From Carettochelys insculpta (Eukaryota; Chordata; Testudines; Carettochelyidae): a DNA stretch of 64,000 nucleotides. The position numbers and the translations under genes are program-made. The first letter of the stretch is position 1, and each line of letters begins with the position of its first letter. This document shows positions 36,890 to 48,600 of this stretch, in pieces. Below the pieces are notes generated by a model. It saw only the letters and a program-made list of their open reading frames with translations, made no database searches and was not told the DNA's origin. The stretch spans positions 202,351,501 to 202,415,500 of the forward strand of contig NC_134139.1 in assembly GCF_033958435.1 (NCBI RefSeq), written 5' to 3'.

Positions 36890-37645
36890 TAGGCTACAGC
36901 CCCACAGCCAAGTTATTTCAGAATAACTTTGCTAGCATCTACACAACATCCATTATTTAGAAATAAATTCAAAATAGCAGCTGCATTATTGCAAAACCAG
37001 TAAACTCATTGCAGAAGGAATAGCGCCTATTTCAAAATAGGCACTGTTAAGACAGAAAATAGCTATTTCGAAATAAGCGCTATTCCCTGTCTTAACAGCA
37101 CCGCCATAGCTACATTACCACTCCCTTTCAGAAAGGGCACGTAAATGACAGCTGTTCAAAAATGTAAATGAGACTGATAATATTCAGCACCTCATTTGCA
37201 TAATGGTGGCCACACAGCCCATCAAAAGTGCTGATTTCAAACAAAAACTAGCCATGTAGCCAGGGCTCCCAAAACGTGCTTTCGAAATCAGGGCACCCGG
37301 TCAAAGGAACCCTGACTACATGGTTATCATTTTGAAATCAGCATTTCTGACGGGCCACGTGGAAGCTCTTATGAGGCACTGAATACTCATATCGGCACCT
37401 CATTCGCATTTTCAAAAGGACATAATTTCCTTCCCCCTTCCAAAAAGGAGGGGTACGGTAGCCACGCCCCACCTGTTTTGAAATATCTATTTCGAAATAG
37501 GCACTAATTCAAAACAAGCACTGTGTGCGCAATGTGTTTCGAAGAGCTCAGTGCTATTTCAGAATACATTTGGGCAGGTAGCAGCCCTGTTTCAAAACAG
37601 CTATTTCAAACCAGGGCTGCTGCATAGACCTCGTCGTAGGGTGCA
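36890..37645. mobile_element. Cluster of nested palindromic MITEs with TTTCGAAA cores (family B relatives)
   Basis: Many short inverted pairs are stacked: AAGTTATTTC/GAATAACTT, GCCTATTTCAAAATAGGC, TATTTCGAAATAAGCG with its inverse, GTGCTTTCGAAATCAGG against GATTTCAAACAAAAACTAG, and ATCTATTTCGAAATAGG. CTCATTTGCATA and CTCATTCGCATT recur. The order suggests one element inserted in another, but boundaries are not clean. Confidence 0.7.
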
Positions 37646-38629
37646 GAGCAGCTGGGGGCTGGCAAGATGGAATTTTCCTCCGCAGCCCAAGCTAAAGTAA
37701 AAGGTGCATAGTTTATCACTCCTGTGGGGGGCTGTTGTCACTCAGACCTGAAGTTCTCTTGAAGACCTGGGAGTTCAAGGCTCCCAGGATACTCAATCAG
37801 TTCCAAAGCAGTGGCAAACTAGCCCTATTATTCTGAAAATATATTTATTTTTGAAGCCAATGAGGCACAGTCAACCCACCCAATAACCACATGGGCTAGG
37901 GGCAAGTACATTGGACACCATGGGCCTACCCCCTCGAGCTGCCCATTATGACCACTGGCAGATAACCACACAGGGCCAATAGGGCCCAGGCTGTTTGGGA
38001 CCCCCAGAAAAATCTCCCCTGCTCAAAACCCTGGGGCTGGTGGGGCTCTAAGTTCCCACTGTAGCCCCAGCACAGGCTCCTCTGGTCTGAGGGACACAGT
38101 AGGGGTGTTTGGAGAGGAGTGCAGGGAGTGCTGTGTGGGAAGGTGGTGGAGCAGGACAGAGCCATCAGGAATGAGCTGAATGGGAGGAGGACCACAGACA
38201 AAAGGGCAAGGAAAGGCCACAGCTCTGGTGCCCCCTCACTGGCTCCAGGCCAGGGGCCCCTCCTCCATCTCTGAGTGGGAATGGCAAGAGACCAGGAGCT
38301 CAGGGAGACAAGTGCCTTTCTCCTAGGCCAGCCAGTCAGAACATGGTACCTGTTGCTAGTCACTAGTGACCAGGCCTGGATTTGTGCCTAGGACCTTGGA
38401 GTAAGGCCCCATTTATGACCAAGCCCAAGGCTTTCAATCCCCCTCCCTCATTACCACCAGGGAAAGATAGCCCCAAGCCTTTTTGCCATTCAAAGTGACT
38501 TTGTCCAAGCTGCCGAGGTCCACCAGGATTGTGTTGCAACATGGGTCTGCTCCAGAAGCTCACAGAGGAAGGGGAAGAAATTTTATGCATGGGTCATTTG
38601 GAATCCACAAGAAACGCCTTGTGTTTGTC
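37646..38629. other. Intergenic, nothing assigned
   Basis: No exon or repeat recognised; mostly mixed sequence. Confidence 0.4.
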
Positions 38630-38647
38630 GGGGGGGGGGGGGGGGGG
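38630..38647. repeat. Poly-G tract (18 G)
   Basis: Uninterrupted run of 18 G, a likely sequencing and length-polymorphism hot spot. Confidence 0.98.
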
Positions 38648-38837
38648 AAGGAGATATCTGCCCTGCTGGTGGGCTGATGTGCTGCACAAGGAGGGGCTTT
38701 TGTAACTGAACAATCTCATTAGCTGTTTTTGAATCCTGAAATGCTCTTGGCCTTGTGGGACAAATGAGTTCCACAGGCTCAGTCCCACCAAGGAAATGCT
38801 CTCCCACTCTGGCAGGGATTTTTCTAAGGGACTAATG

Positions 38838-39046
38838 GAGATATGCATCGCATAGAACTAGAAGGGACCTCTGGAGGTCCTCACGTCCAGTCCCCTGCCC
38901 TCCTGGCAGGACCAAGCACCAACCCTTTCCCCTCTGCCAACCACTTCTGTTTGCCCCAGATCCCTAAATGGCCACCTCAAGGACTGAGCTCACAACCCCA
39001 GGTTTAGGGAGCCAATGCTCAAACTGCTGAGCTATCGTTCTCCCCA
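38838..39046 (-). mobile_element. tRNA-derived SINE of the turtle (cryptodiran) type
   Basis: On the minus strand the head reads GATAGCTCAGCAGTTTGAGC (A box) and GGTTGTGAGCTCAGTCC (B box), then GGCCATTTAGGGATCTGGGG and a tail with GGGACTGGACGTGAGGACC, TTCTAGTTCTATG. This head-body-tail order is that of the Pol III SINE described from cryptodiran turtles. It is the best single clue to the organism. Confidence 0.85.
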
Positions 39047-39209
39047 GGGCAGCCAGGCAGCAAACTGAACCCTTTCTGATGAAGATTTGAATAGACACAC
39101 AAAATTTGAGACCCAGCCCATCCTGAAGCCAGAGAAGTTTGTGGTTTTCCCACCCCCCAACAATCTGTTATGGAGACAAACAGGAGAAAATAGATTCCTC
39201 CCCCCGCCC

Positions 39210-39231
39210 CCACACACACACACACACACAC
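39210..39231. repeat. (CA)n microsatellite
   Basis: About 22 bases of CA following a C-rich tract. Confidence 0.95.
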
Positions 39232-39248
39232 CCTCCAGTGAACAAAAG

Positions 39249-40160
39249 AGCAGCCCTGTAGCACCTTAAAGATTAACATTATTATTTATTAGGTGACAAG
39301 CTTCTGAGAGAGACACCCACTTCTTCAGATCTGGAGAATAACAGGAAAAAAATGATGAATCAGCTAGATGGGGTGCAAGAAGCGGGGAAAAAACCTCTGC
39401 AAGTGTCATATTAAGTTCAGTGGGATGGCTGAGATCACTGAATATCTAAGGTGAGGAAATTGTCCTTGTTATGCATTAGGTAGCTGAGATCTTTGTTGAG
39501 TCCATGGTCATGGGTATCAAACTTGAAAATGAATTCCAATTCTGAAGTCTCCCCTTGTAATCAGGTGTTACAATCTTTGTTTTAAAACACACACCAGTAA
39601 GGCTTCAATAGCGCATCCTGCGCATCTCAAATGCTCACTGAGCAGCTTATGTGTATGTAGATTCCTAATGTCTGATTTAAGTCCATTCACTCTTTGGCAA
39701 ATTGATTGTCCCATTTCTCGACTGCACATGGCACAGTAGCATTGCTGGCACCTGACGGCATATGTCACATTAGCAAAAGTGCAGGAATATGAGCCCCTGC
39801 CCATGTAACTGACGAGGTTACGTCCAGTGATGGTGTCTAGTGCAAACATGTGGACTGGGGTTTGTTGCAAGGAAAGGTTCCCGGGCGAGCAGCTCTGGCA
39901 TGGGACATGCTGTCACTAGTGAGAATTGACCTGAGGGTTGGCAGCTCTCTGCAGGAAAGAACAGGTCCATCACCCAGGACCAGTGAGAGTCAACCACCAC
40001 ATTCCAGCACAGGTTGTAGATTGTCAGTGTGGAGGAGTTGGAAGTCAGGGTTATACCTCATGACAAGCCGTATTGTGTTATTAACCTCATTAGGCCTATC
40101 TAGAAGTAGCTTGGTTCTGGGTTTTTGGTCTGGCCCTGTCAGTCTGTTTCTTTACTTTTC
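39249..40160 (-). mobile_element. Penelope-like element remnant, 3' part with decayed GIY-YIG region
   Basis: A minus-strand frame (39870-39568) carries a cysteine pair (RCQQC) followed by MGQSICQRVNGLKSDIRN, which resembles the zinc-finger/GIY-YIG end of Penelope-type proteins (family pattern GETGQSLxxRxNGHxSDI). The GIY-YIG tyrosines are lost, so it is inactive. A 3' end follows: GAAGTGGGTGTCTC, AGAAGCTTGTCACCTAATAA, then GTTAATCTTTAAGGTGCTAC, the same end found at 27868, 44558, 53345 and 59525. It begins about 130 bp downstream of the TRIM35 stop, in the same direction. Confidence 0.75.
39285..39290 (-). terminator. First AATAAA downstream of TRIM35, inside the Penelope 3' end
   Basis: Reading the minus strand from the TRIM35 stop (40293) I find no AATAAA or ATTAAA until this hexamer, about 1 kb downstream, within the element's terminal sequence. 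It is a candidate polyadenylation signal for TRIM35. Use is unproven. Confidence 0.35.
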
Positions 40161-40292
40161 CTGGGGGGTAAGGCCAAGCTAGAAGCTAGGCAGGGTGGTC
40201 CACTAGAGGCAGACACCCAAAGGCATTTGGAAGAGCAGGCCAGGGGCAATGGGGGACAGCAGAGGCAGTCTTTACCTGTTGTATGGAGCAGC

Positions 40293-40858
40293 CTAAAGTG
40301 GAAGGTCTTCCTTGATCAGGACTTGCAGAGGGCAGATCCTGAGAGCCCCAGGTGGCCTATCAGGCATCAGGCTGCCCACGTAGAAATAGGGGAAGACCTC
40401 ACCATTGAAGTGCTCGTGGAAGGTGTAGATGTGGCTCTTCTGGTCAGCGTCATAGAAGGAGAGCTCGCCCTCGTCGCAGTCCAGCTCCACCCGGATCCGC
40501 TTCAGGTCCCGGAGCGGCGTTTCCGAGCGGGCCAAGTTGGAGACTCGGCACATCTCGCTGTCTGCCCCTTCCAGGCGGTAGATGTACCAGAAGCCCGAGC
40601 GGGCGTCGTGGTGGAAGTTCCACCGGCGGCCGCTGCGCCTCTTGGCCACGCCCACACGCCAGTTAGTGAGGCCACCCAGGTCCACCTCCCAGACGTGGGA
40701 GCCCCTGGAGAAGCCCTGGGAGCCCAGGATGCAAGGGTGGGAGGAGAAGCGCTCGGGGTTGTCCACCAGCAGCTTGTAGCTGCCGTTGGAGACACTGGTG
40801 AGGTTGCTGGAGACCGAGAGCCAGCCTGCGGCAGAGTTGGGGTCAAAGCTAAAGGGAA
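40293..40858 (-). CDS. TRIM35: TRIM35 exon 6: PRY-SPRY (B30.2) domain and stop
   Basis: Acceptor TTTCTCAG|TTCCC. The 566-bp terminal exon encodes residues 297-484 and ends with TAG at 40293-40295. The PRY begins at PFSFDPNSAAGW; SPRY motifs include HVWEVDLGG and GFWYIYR. The B30.2 domain is the target-recognition surface in TRIM ligases. No frameshift or premature stop is seen. Confidence 0.96.
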
Positions 40859-42594
40859 CTGAGAAAGAAAAGTGGTCAGGAGCTGCCTTCGGAGCTAGCA
40901 TCACAAGCTGGTGTGAGGGGTCTACTCCCAGCCTCAGAGCCTTTGTTTATCCACAGCTGTGGGCAAACGTTGCACCTGGCAGCCTTCATCCCTCAACCTC
41001 TCCCACTGGCACCTCCATGTTCCCCATCTCAGCCCCCGTGTGAGGAGAGACACTTCCCCCAAGCTGCCCATGGGACAGCACCAGGTGCAGGATGGAGCCT
41101 GGGGCCAATGCTCACCCTGCAACATGCCAGAGGCCTTGAGCAATCAGCCTCGCGTGGCCAGGGCTCGTCTCCAGGCCAAACTCTCAACTTCACCAACCAC
41201 TCCTTCAAGTCCTGCCTCAGCACACCCCCTGCTGGAGCTTCCACGGGATATGGCAGGTGCCACGTGGCCAGAACTGCTGTCTATGGGTGAAGCACCACAA
41301 GGATCCTACCCTCTCCACCACCCCATCCCACCCCTCGCCTGGTCTCCTCTTTAGGCCTGTCAAAGCTTTGAGGGCAGAGGCTCTCATTGGCCAGGGGTTC
41401 ATACAGCACCTAGCACATCTCCACTGCCGGTGCCCAGGCACCACTGAACTGGAAGTATTTTCCACACCTGCCTTGTGTAGGGCTCTGTTCAGCTTTACTT
41501 CTTGTAACCCTACGGCAGTGGGCGAGCCACCTGCGGCCCCCTGGGTTGTGTGCGTGGCCCACGTGACATTTCGTTTACCAAAGCCCCCGCCCAGGTTACC
41601 ACCTTCCACTGATTCCCCTCTGTGTATCCCCCTCCACGGGACTACCCAAGTGATACACGCGTCCAGCCAAGGCCCGTGAAGCGAGGCGCGTGCTGACGGC
41701 ACGCAGCGCTGACAGAGCCGGGCGCTCCCTCTGCAGCCGATCGCAGCGCAGTTCCGGCTCAGTTGGCTAATCACAGCCCGCTAATTCTAGGTACACAAGC
41801 CCAGTTAGCAAAGCGACTCCTCCCGGGAGACCGTCTCGGGGATGACCATCTTGCGAGGCGCTGAGAGGAAAGAGGGCCACGCGTGCGGCTCGCTCGCTCG
41901 CCCATGTGGCTCACTGCTGGTGGAGCACCTCACGGCACCATCGCAGGATACCCCCGGGGGGGGAAGCAGAGCAGCACCAGTCCCAGTTCGCAGCTGAGCC
42001 AGACAGCTGGCGGGGGACTCGCTCCAGCAGTCACACAGGGAGCTGGTAGCAGAGCTGTCAACAGAACCCTGATCCCAAGCCCCAGAGCAATGCTTTACCC
42101 ACCAGCCAGCTTCCCTCCTGCCTTCCTGGCTCTAAACCTGTGCCAGTGGTAAGATTTCTAGGGGCTATCCAAATCAGACCCCCAGAGCTCAGTGCGTGTA
42201 ATTCTGGACTTCCCCTCCGGTCCCTTACAGCTGAGCTCGGGCAGGGAGCTCCTAGCTAGGAGCGACATCACACCCTCTGCTTGGCTGCCAGGGAGAGACG
42301 ACTTACTGCACCTCCCACCAATGTCCCCTCCATTTTCTTCCACCCAAGGGCGGAATAAATGCTATGTGCACCACCTATAGACAACACACTGCCGGCTCTG
42401 GGCTCTCTGCACCTCAGAGGCACCTGAATCTCTGCTGGGCAGCTGCCCAAGGGCTCAGCTTTCAGAGAACACTTCCCCTACCCCCCACCTTACCTGGGGA
42501 GGGCGGGGTCACTAGGCAGAGGAGACACATGGGGAAGTCATGTGTCCACCCCTTTAGATTGTGTGTGTCTCTCTCTCTCACACACACACACACA

Positions 42595-42633
<39 letters not shown>

Positions 42634-45600
42634 CCCCCCCCCCCCCCCCGTAAGCACCTGTTGTATAGGACCATCAATGCTCTGGACAAAGGGATAAAGA
42701 GTGAGGTGACAAAGTTTGCAGATGACACTGCAACATGGCTAGATTTCTATACTGGATATGGAAGCCATTTTATGCATCCACTGTAGCTAATGGCCCCAAA
42801 ACAGTGCCAAGGGGGCCGGGTGAGGTGTCTAAGGAAAGCTGAGGCTGTCCTGGCTTTACGCACGCTACTCATACGTCTGTATCACGTTGGTAAGTGAAGT
42901 TCTAGATTTCAGCTCTGTAGCTGTGTTACAAAATGTTTTGGTGCTACGATGCGAACTCAGCCCCAGCCAGGGCACTGAGCTAAACAGTGTGGTGGAAACC
43001 AGGTCCACGGACATGGAACCACATCCCAGATGCTTGGGACTTGCCAGCAGAATGCAGCCCCCTGGTCAGGTGACCTGGGCTGAGCAAATGAATCGAAAGG
43101 AGATGCCCAGACATCATTTCCGCCTGCCATTTAAATGACGGGGCGTGCCAGCAAAACCAGCGACCAATGGCACTTTGCCGCAGGGGTTCACCTGAGTCAG
43201 GTGGGGGTCGACCTTCAAGGGACTAGGGGAAGAAGAAAGGGCTTTTGTCTCTGGACACAAAGAGAACCATGATGGGGACTTAGCAGCGTCCATCTTGGAC
43301 TGGATCTTGCTTCTTTGTTCTGGGCCCTGTCTCCCAGGGTCTGTGTCAAAGCATGTGGACTCCAGCAGGCTGGATATACAACTCTCCAGTCACTAAAACC
43401 ACATAACCTGAAGTGGACTTCCAGAGACATTTAAGAATCAGCATATAACTCCACTGGCCTGCAGCACTAATGGAAAATGATATATGTAAAGTATTGCTTT
43501 AAACAATTGTTCTCGCTAACCCTGTTCGTTATCAATAAACCTGTTGACTTAGATCTGAAGGATTGGTGTGTGTGTGGTGATTTGGTTAAGATCCTAGTAC
43601 ATATTGAGCAGGGATTGTGGTTGGACCCTTTGGATGGGAAGAAACTGCAGGGAGTTGGTGAAACAGGCTTAAAAGCCTCTTACCTAAATTTGTGGGTTGC
43701 TAGTCTAAGCTGGTATAGCAGCTGGGAAGTCTGTGGGTTTGCTTGTGCAGCTTCTGGGTGGCAGAAATGCTATAGTGGCTGGTTGGATTTGCCTTAGTGA
43801 GAAGGAATCTCAGCCTGGAGCTGTAAGTAGCCCAGATTTTAAGCAAAGTTACCCTGGATTGATTTCTCCAGCTGTGCTCAGAAACCCCATCCTATTACAG
43901 ATATAAAATTACTCAGATAGTTAAATGCAAAGCATACTGTGATGAGTTAGAGGAATCCTCGCAAAACTGAGAGGGCAACAAATTAGCAGATAATTTCAGT
44001 ATTGATAAATGAAAAGGAATGCACACTGCAAAACGTAACCCTAACTATCCATATAAAATGATAGGTTTCTAAATTAGCTATTTCAAAAACAAGATCTTGG
44101 GGAGTCATTAAGGATAGTTCTCTGAAAAACAGCCACTAAGTGTGCAGCAGCAGTCAAAAAAGCCAGAAGACTGTCAGGAGCCATTAGGAAAGGGATGGAT
44201 AAGACAGAAAATGTCATACTGCCACCAAAACAAATCCATGGCACACCCACATCTCAAATACTGTGTGCAGATGTTCTACGCCCATCTCAAGATATATTGG
44301 GGGGTGGGGGGGAAAAAAGAGAAAGGCAACACTGAAGGAGAGATTAGAAAGTTTGGGACTGCTCAGCTGAGGAGAGAGACAAGGAAGGGAGAACAAAAGA
44401 AAGGTCTCTACAATCATGGCTGATGTGGAGAAAGTAAGTAGTTACCCAATGGAATTAACAGGCAGCAGGCTCTGAACAAATTAAAGTCCTTCTTCCGACT
44501 ACACACAGTCAACCTGTGAACTCACTGCCCGGGATGTTAAAGGCCAAGACTAACTATGAGAAGTCCTGCGACACCTTAAAGACTTGGATGAAGCGGGTCT
44601 TTGCCCACAAAAGCTTATGCTCCAAAAAAATCTGTCAGTCTATAAGGTGCCGCAGGAGTTCTCATTTTTGCGGATACAGTAACCCCCGACTTACATGCAG
44701 GTTGCATGTCTGAGCAACCACACGTAAATCAAAATTTGCTTAAGTTGGGACAGGTCCCCCATCCTGGCTGTGCCTGGCTCCCTGCTCCCAGGAGCATCAG
44801 AGAGCCCAGAGCCAAATGCAGCAGAGCTGGTCAGTTTCCCAGAAACTGCAAGTGGTGGGGAGCTGGAAACCGACCGGCATAGCTGCACCAGACTCCCAGC
44901 TGCCCACCACTTGCTGGAACCAGGAAACTGACTGGCGCAGCAACGCTAGTCAGTTTCCCAGCTCCTGCAACCGGCAAGGCAGTGCGGCTGCTCCCCAGCT
45001 TCCCCTAGCTGGGGGTGGAGGGACTGGAGCCCGCAGGCATAGCACTGCACCACCTGGCCGACTCCACTTGCCTATTTTGACTCCCATTAATCCAAGCAAC
45101 ATGTTAAGTCGAAATCATGTAAATCGTGGTTTTACTGTACAGACTAACTATAACTGGGACAAGAAAGAACTAGACATGGCCTATTAGCCAAGCTGGCCAG
45201 AGATGCAACCCCAGGCTGGTGGCTGGTGTTGTCTTAAACTGCGAGTGAACAACAGGGGATAACTACCCTGGTCCGGTCATTCCCTCTGGAGGAGCCGGAT
45301 TTGGCTACTGGGAGGAGGCAGGACAATGGGCTATGGTGGATCATTGGTCTGGTCAGGTAGGTTCTTTCTTTGGGTGTGTCTACCGCCCTCTAGTGTATAA
45401 AATCGGGACCTGCATGCATGTACAAATGGGTTGCTTCTCTAGTTCAGCTCAATCACAGAGGACTGGGGCAGGAAGAGACCTCAGGAGGCCATTGAGCGCA
45501 GCCACCTGCTACAAGAGCAGAGTGGAGAAGACGACATTTGTCTCCACCACTTACAATTCAATGTACCAGTATCTGGAGTCTGTATACAGAGCATCTTTGC

Positions 45601-48600
45601 CTGCTACATGCAACCCACTGCTCTTGGTGTGTTATTCTCTGGGGCTTGGTCCCATCCTGCAACGTTTGAGTATCCCTGTGGCTTTAAGGTACCAGTCACT
45701 CTCTGCCCCCCCGTCACCCACTGCCCTCCCTCAGCAACTCACCTACTGTAATGATGTCCAGCATCTTCTTCCACACGTTGTACTGCAGGGACCCCAGGAA
45801 CTTGGGGATGTCAATCAGCATCCCAGGAGGGATGGCTTCTGGCTCCTCCACAGTGCAGGCAATCCTAGGGACAGGCAGCAGCCGGTTAGACCGATCCATC
45901 CGCCGGAGGCTATGGTTACCGCAAAGCATCACCTGGGCTGGGACGGACTTTGTTGTGCCAGTAGGTGATGGTTACAGAACAACATCCCACCACCAAGGCT
46001 GGGCCAGAGATTAGACCCCCAAGGCACTGCTGAGTCAGGACCATGCTGGTCTCAGGGTCAGCTCAGCACCTGGCTAGGGGGCACTGTGCTGAGGGAGGGG
46101 CTTTCAAACAGGGCTTCAAAAACAAATCCTGGGGTTCCCGGACCGGATTCCAGCCTGGGTAGTTACAGCCTGCCTGCAACTGCCCTTTCAGCCTGAGCTG
46201 GAGAAGGGACCATCTGTTTCCAGGCCCAGGTGGGGGCTCCATCTCCTGAATTTGGAACTAGAACTCAGTCCTGGAGCAGCCCTTCAAAGGCTAACGTGGC
46301 ACCTGGGAAGGGGGTTAGTTATTTCTACCCAGAGTTTGCACCTCAGGCTCATCTCTACCACGTGCAGTTGGTAGTTGCCCAGGGACCTGAAGTGCCACGG
46401 GCTACAGAGTCACTGATACTCTGTGCCTCTGCAAACGAGGCTCCCTGCAAAAGTACCACCTCCACCTGACCACACTGGAGGTTCTAGGCATTGTGCCAAG
46501 GTTTTGTGTCCCCATGCAGGAAGGTTCATACAAGGGACAAAGCCATTGTGCTCGGGATAGGGAACGCCACAGGACCTGGCCCAAGAAGGCCGTGTTGTGC
46601 CCAATAACCCCAGCTGCACATTCGGGATTTCCAACGCTCAGGAACACACCCTACCTGCGCTTGCGGTTCTTGTGTTTCTGAAAGAGGAAAGAGACATTAC
46701 ACATTACACAAACGCCTTGCGCAGGTTTCACCCACAGAGGAACTGACAATGGGGGCACACTCCGGGGACAGGACCGTTATGTACCAGAGCACCCAATTTC
46801 ACAGTTTGGAAGGGGCGAGTGATGTGGTTCTTATGCCAAGGACCAGCGTTCCCTGCAAGCTGAGCGCTTGGGAGCTGCCCACGAGAGAGTCAGGTACCGT
46901 CCAACTGATCAGCAGGGTGCTCACAGCCAGCAGCTTGTTTATGGGTGATGCACATCTGCACACGCCTCAGTGCACAGAACAAAATTGATTCCATCCATGG
47001 ATGGAGGAAAAAAAAAAAAAAAGAGGGAGCCTGCCCAGGACTGGGGCAAGCCAAACTGCAAAACTTCCACAAGAAAACCACGTGCCGCTGAGCCGGCACT
47101 AGAGAATTTCCCATGAAAACGAGATTGTTTTGCTCCAACCACCTGGGAGAGGTGCTGACTCACAGAATGCAGGAAGATGGCAAGTTTTCCCCCGAGTTAT
47201 CGCCTCACCTCCCAGGCCCTACCATGCCGCCCTACAGGCCTGTTTGCCCTTGAAACACTACAGCACTGCAGCATCCACCCTCAAGCTGCAGTTCCCCTGT
47301 CCATCGCCCAGAGAGGCCGTAGCAAGGTCGATGGAAGAATTCCTCCATCACCCCACAGCTGAGTGCACAGGGACTCAGGCGGGCTTACCTACGTCACTTG
47401 GGCAGCAGGTTTCTCTCATCCTGTGCAGCACAGGTGGGCTGACCTCGTTTTCTAGCACAGACCGGCCCTAACTGGTTTAATCCACAACCATTACACCCTT
47501 CAAATCCAGGGACTGATCCTCTGCTGGTGTCAGTCAGGGAAGCTCCACTGAAAGCCCTGGCGCAAGTTTGGGTTCACCCTGTCTGGGGCCCTGGCTTACA
47601 ATTCTGATGCTCCTTAGCAATGTATCCAGCCCTAGGAACCCGCTCGCTTGCTGGAAGTCAAGACTGAGCCTTGGGTATCACTTCTCCACACCCTCTGCCA
47701 TATGCCAACATCCTTGGTGGAGCAGATGGGAACTGAAGCCAGCTGTCGGGGGCTGTGGGTGAGGAGAAAAACCCCTCTAACTGTGGGGGGGATTCTGCAT
47801 AACAAACCCAACATTGCAATTGTTGGGTTTTGCTGACATTTCAGCTCAGCTCTAGGTGTCCATGCCTAGGGCCTTTCTGCTAGGCTCCAGCCCCGTTACT
47901 GCTCCCGGAGGCATTACAGATTATGTCCTGCCTTGGCCACCAGAGTGTTTCTCGAGGGCATGGGGGCTCTCGCTGACAGGCTGCCAGCTGTTCTGGAAGC
48001 CTGTGGTTATCTGGCCCCAAAGGAGGCAGGGCTGCATTTGGTGATGCTGAAGACTAAGGACCACCATGGAAATGTTACAGCTGTGTTAACCCCTGCAATC
48101 CCCATCATTGGAGCAGAAATCTGCAGCAGCCCTGCACTGTGGACGGAGCAAGGATACCACTCCCACTACCCACAATTCCCCATGGGAGTCAGGGAAAGGG
48201 ACCAATGAGCACTGGAGGCACTGGGAGGAGGGCAGGCAGCATTACCCTGAGGAACGAGGGGTCATCCTCCTTCAGGTCAGCCTGCAGCTGGTTCACCTCG
48301 TGCAGCAGAGCGTCGCCGTCCTCCGACAGCTTCTTGATCTTGCCCTCGATCAGGTCCTGCTTGCGCCGGGCCTCCTCCTGCAGCTCCGACAGCACAGCCT
48401 TCTCCTCCGCCTGCAGGAACTCGTGCAGCTGCTCAAACTCCTTCCGGATCTGATCCTCCAGCTTGGCCACCTCCACCTGTCCGACAAGAGGAAAAAGAGG
48501 ACATAGCAACAACCTGACTTTAACATGCGCTTTGCCGTCCCTAGGGGGCGCTACATCCAACGCGTGGCACCAGGATCCCATTCCGACACAGGAAGGGTCG

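Larger units (their letters stand above)
42655..45360 (+). mobile_element. CR1 LINE copy, split into three pieces by later insertions
   Basis: Piece 1 (42655-42728) encodes the reverse-transcriptase motif region (INALDKGIKSEVTKFADDT, with F-A-D-D). Piece 2 (43905-44557) resumes exactly where CR1 should: CTCAGATAGTTAAATGCAAAG, then TGCACACTGCAAAACGTAAC, GGAGTCATTAAGGATAGTTC and GGCCAAGACTAACTAT. Piece 3 (45152-45360) continues ACTGGGACAAGAAAGAACTAG and ends with GGATCATTGGTCTGGTCAGG. The frame is broken throughout. It lies antisense in TRIM35 intron 5. Confidence 0.88.
40859..45742 (-). other. TRIM35: TRIM35 intron 5 (4,884 bp)
   Basis: Contains a family A hAT copy (42326), a compound microsatellite (42561) and the nested CR1/LTR/Penelope/mariner stack (42655-45360). 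The part 40859-42320 shows no repeat I recognise. Confidence 0.9.

Noticed and set aside
40125..40862. 245-residue plus-strand frame
   Set aside because: Antisense shadow of the TRIM35 SPRY exon.
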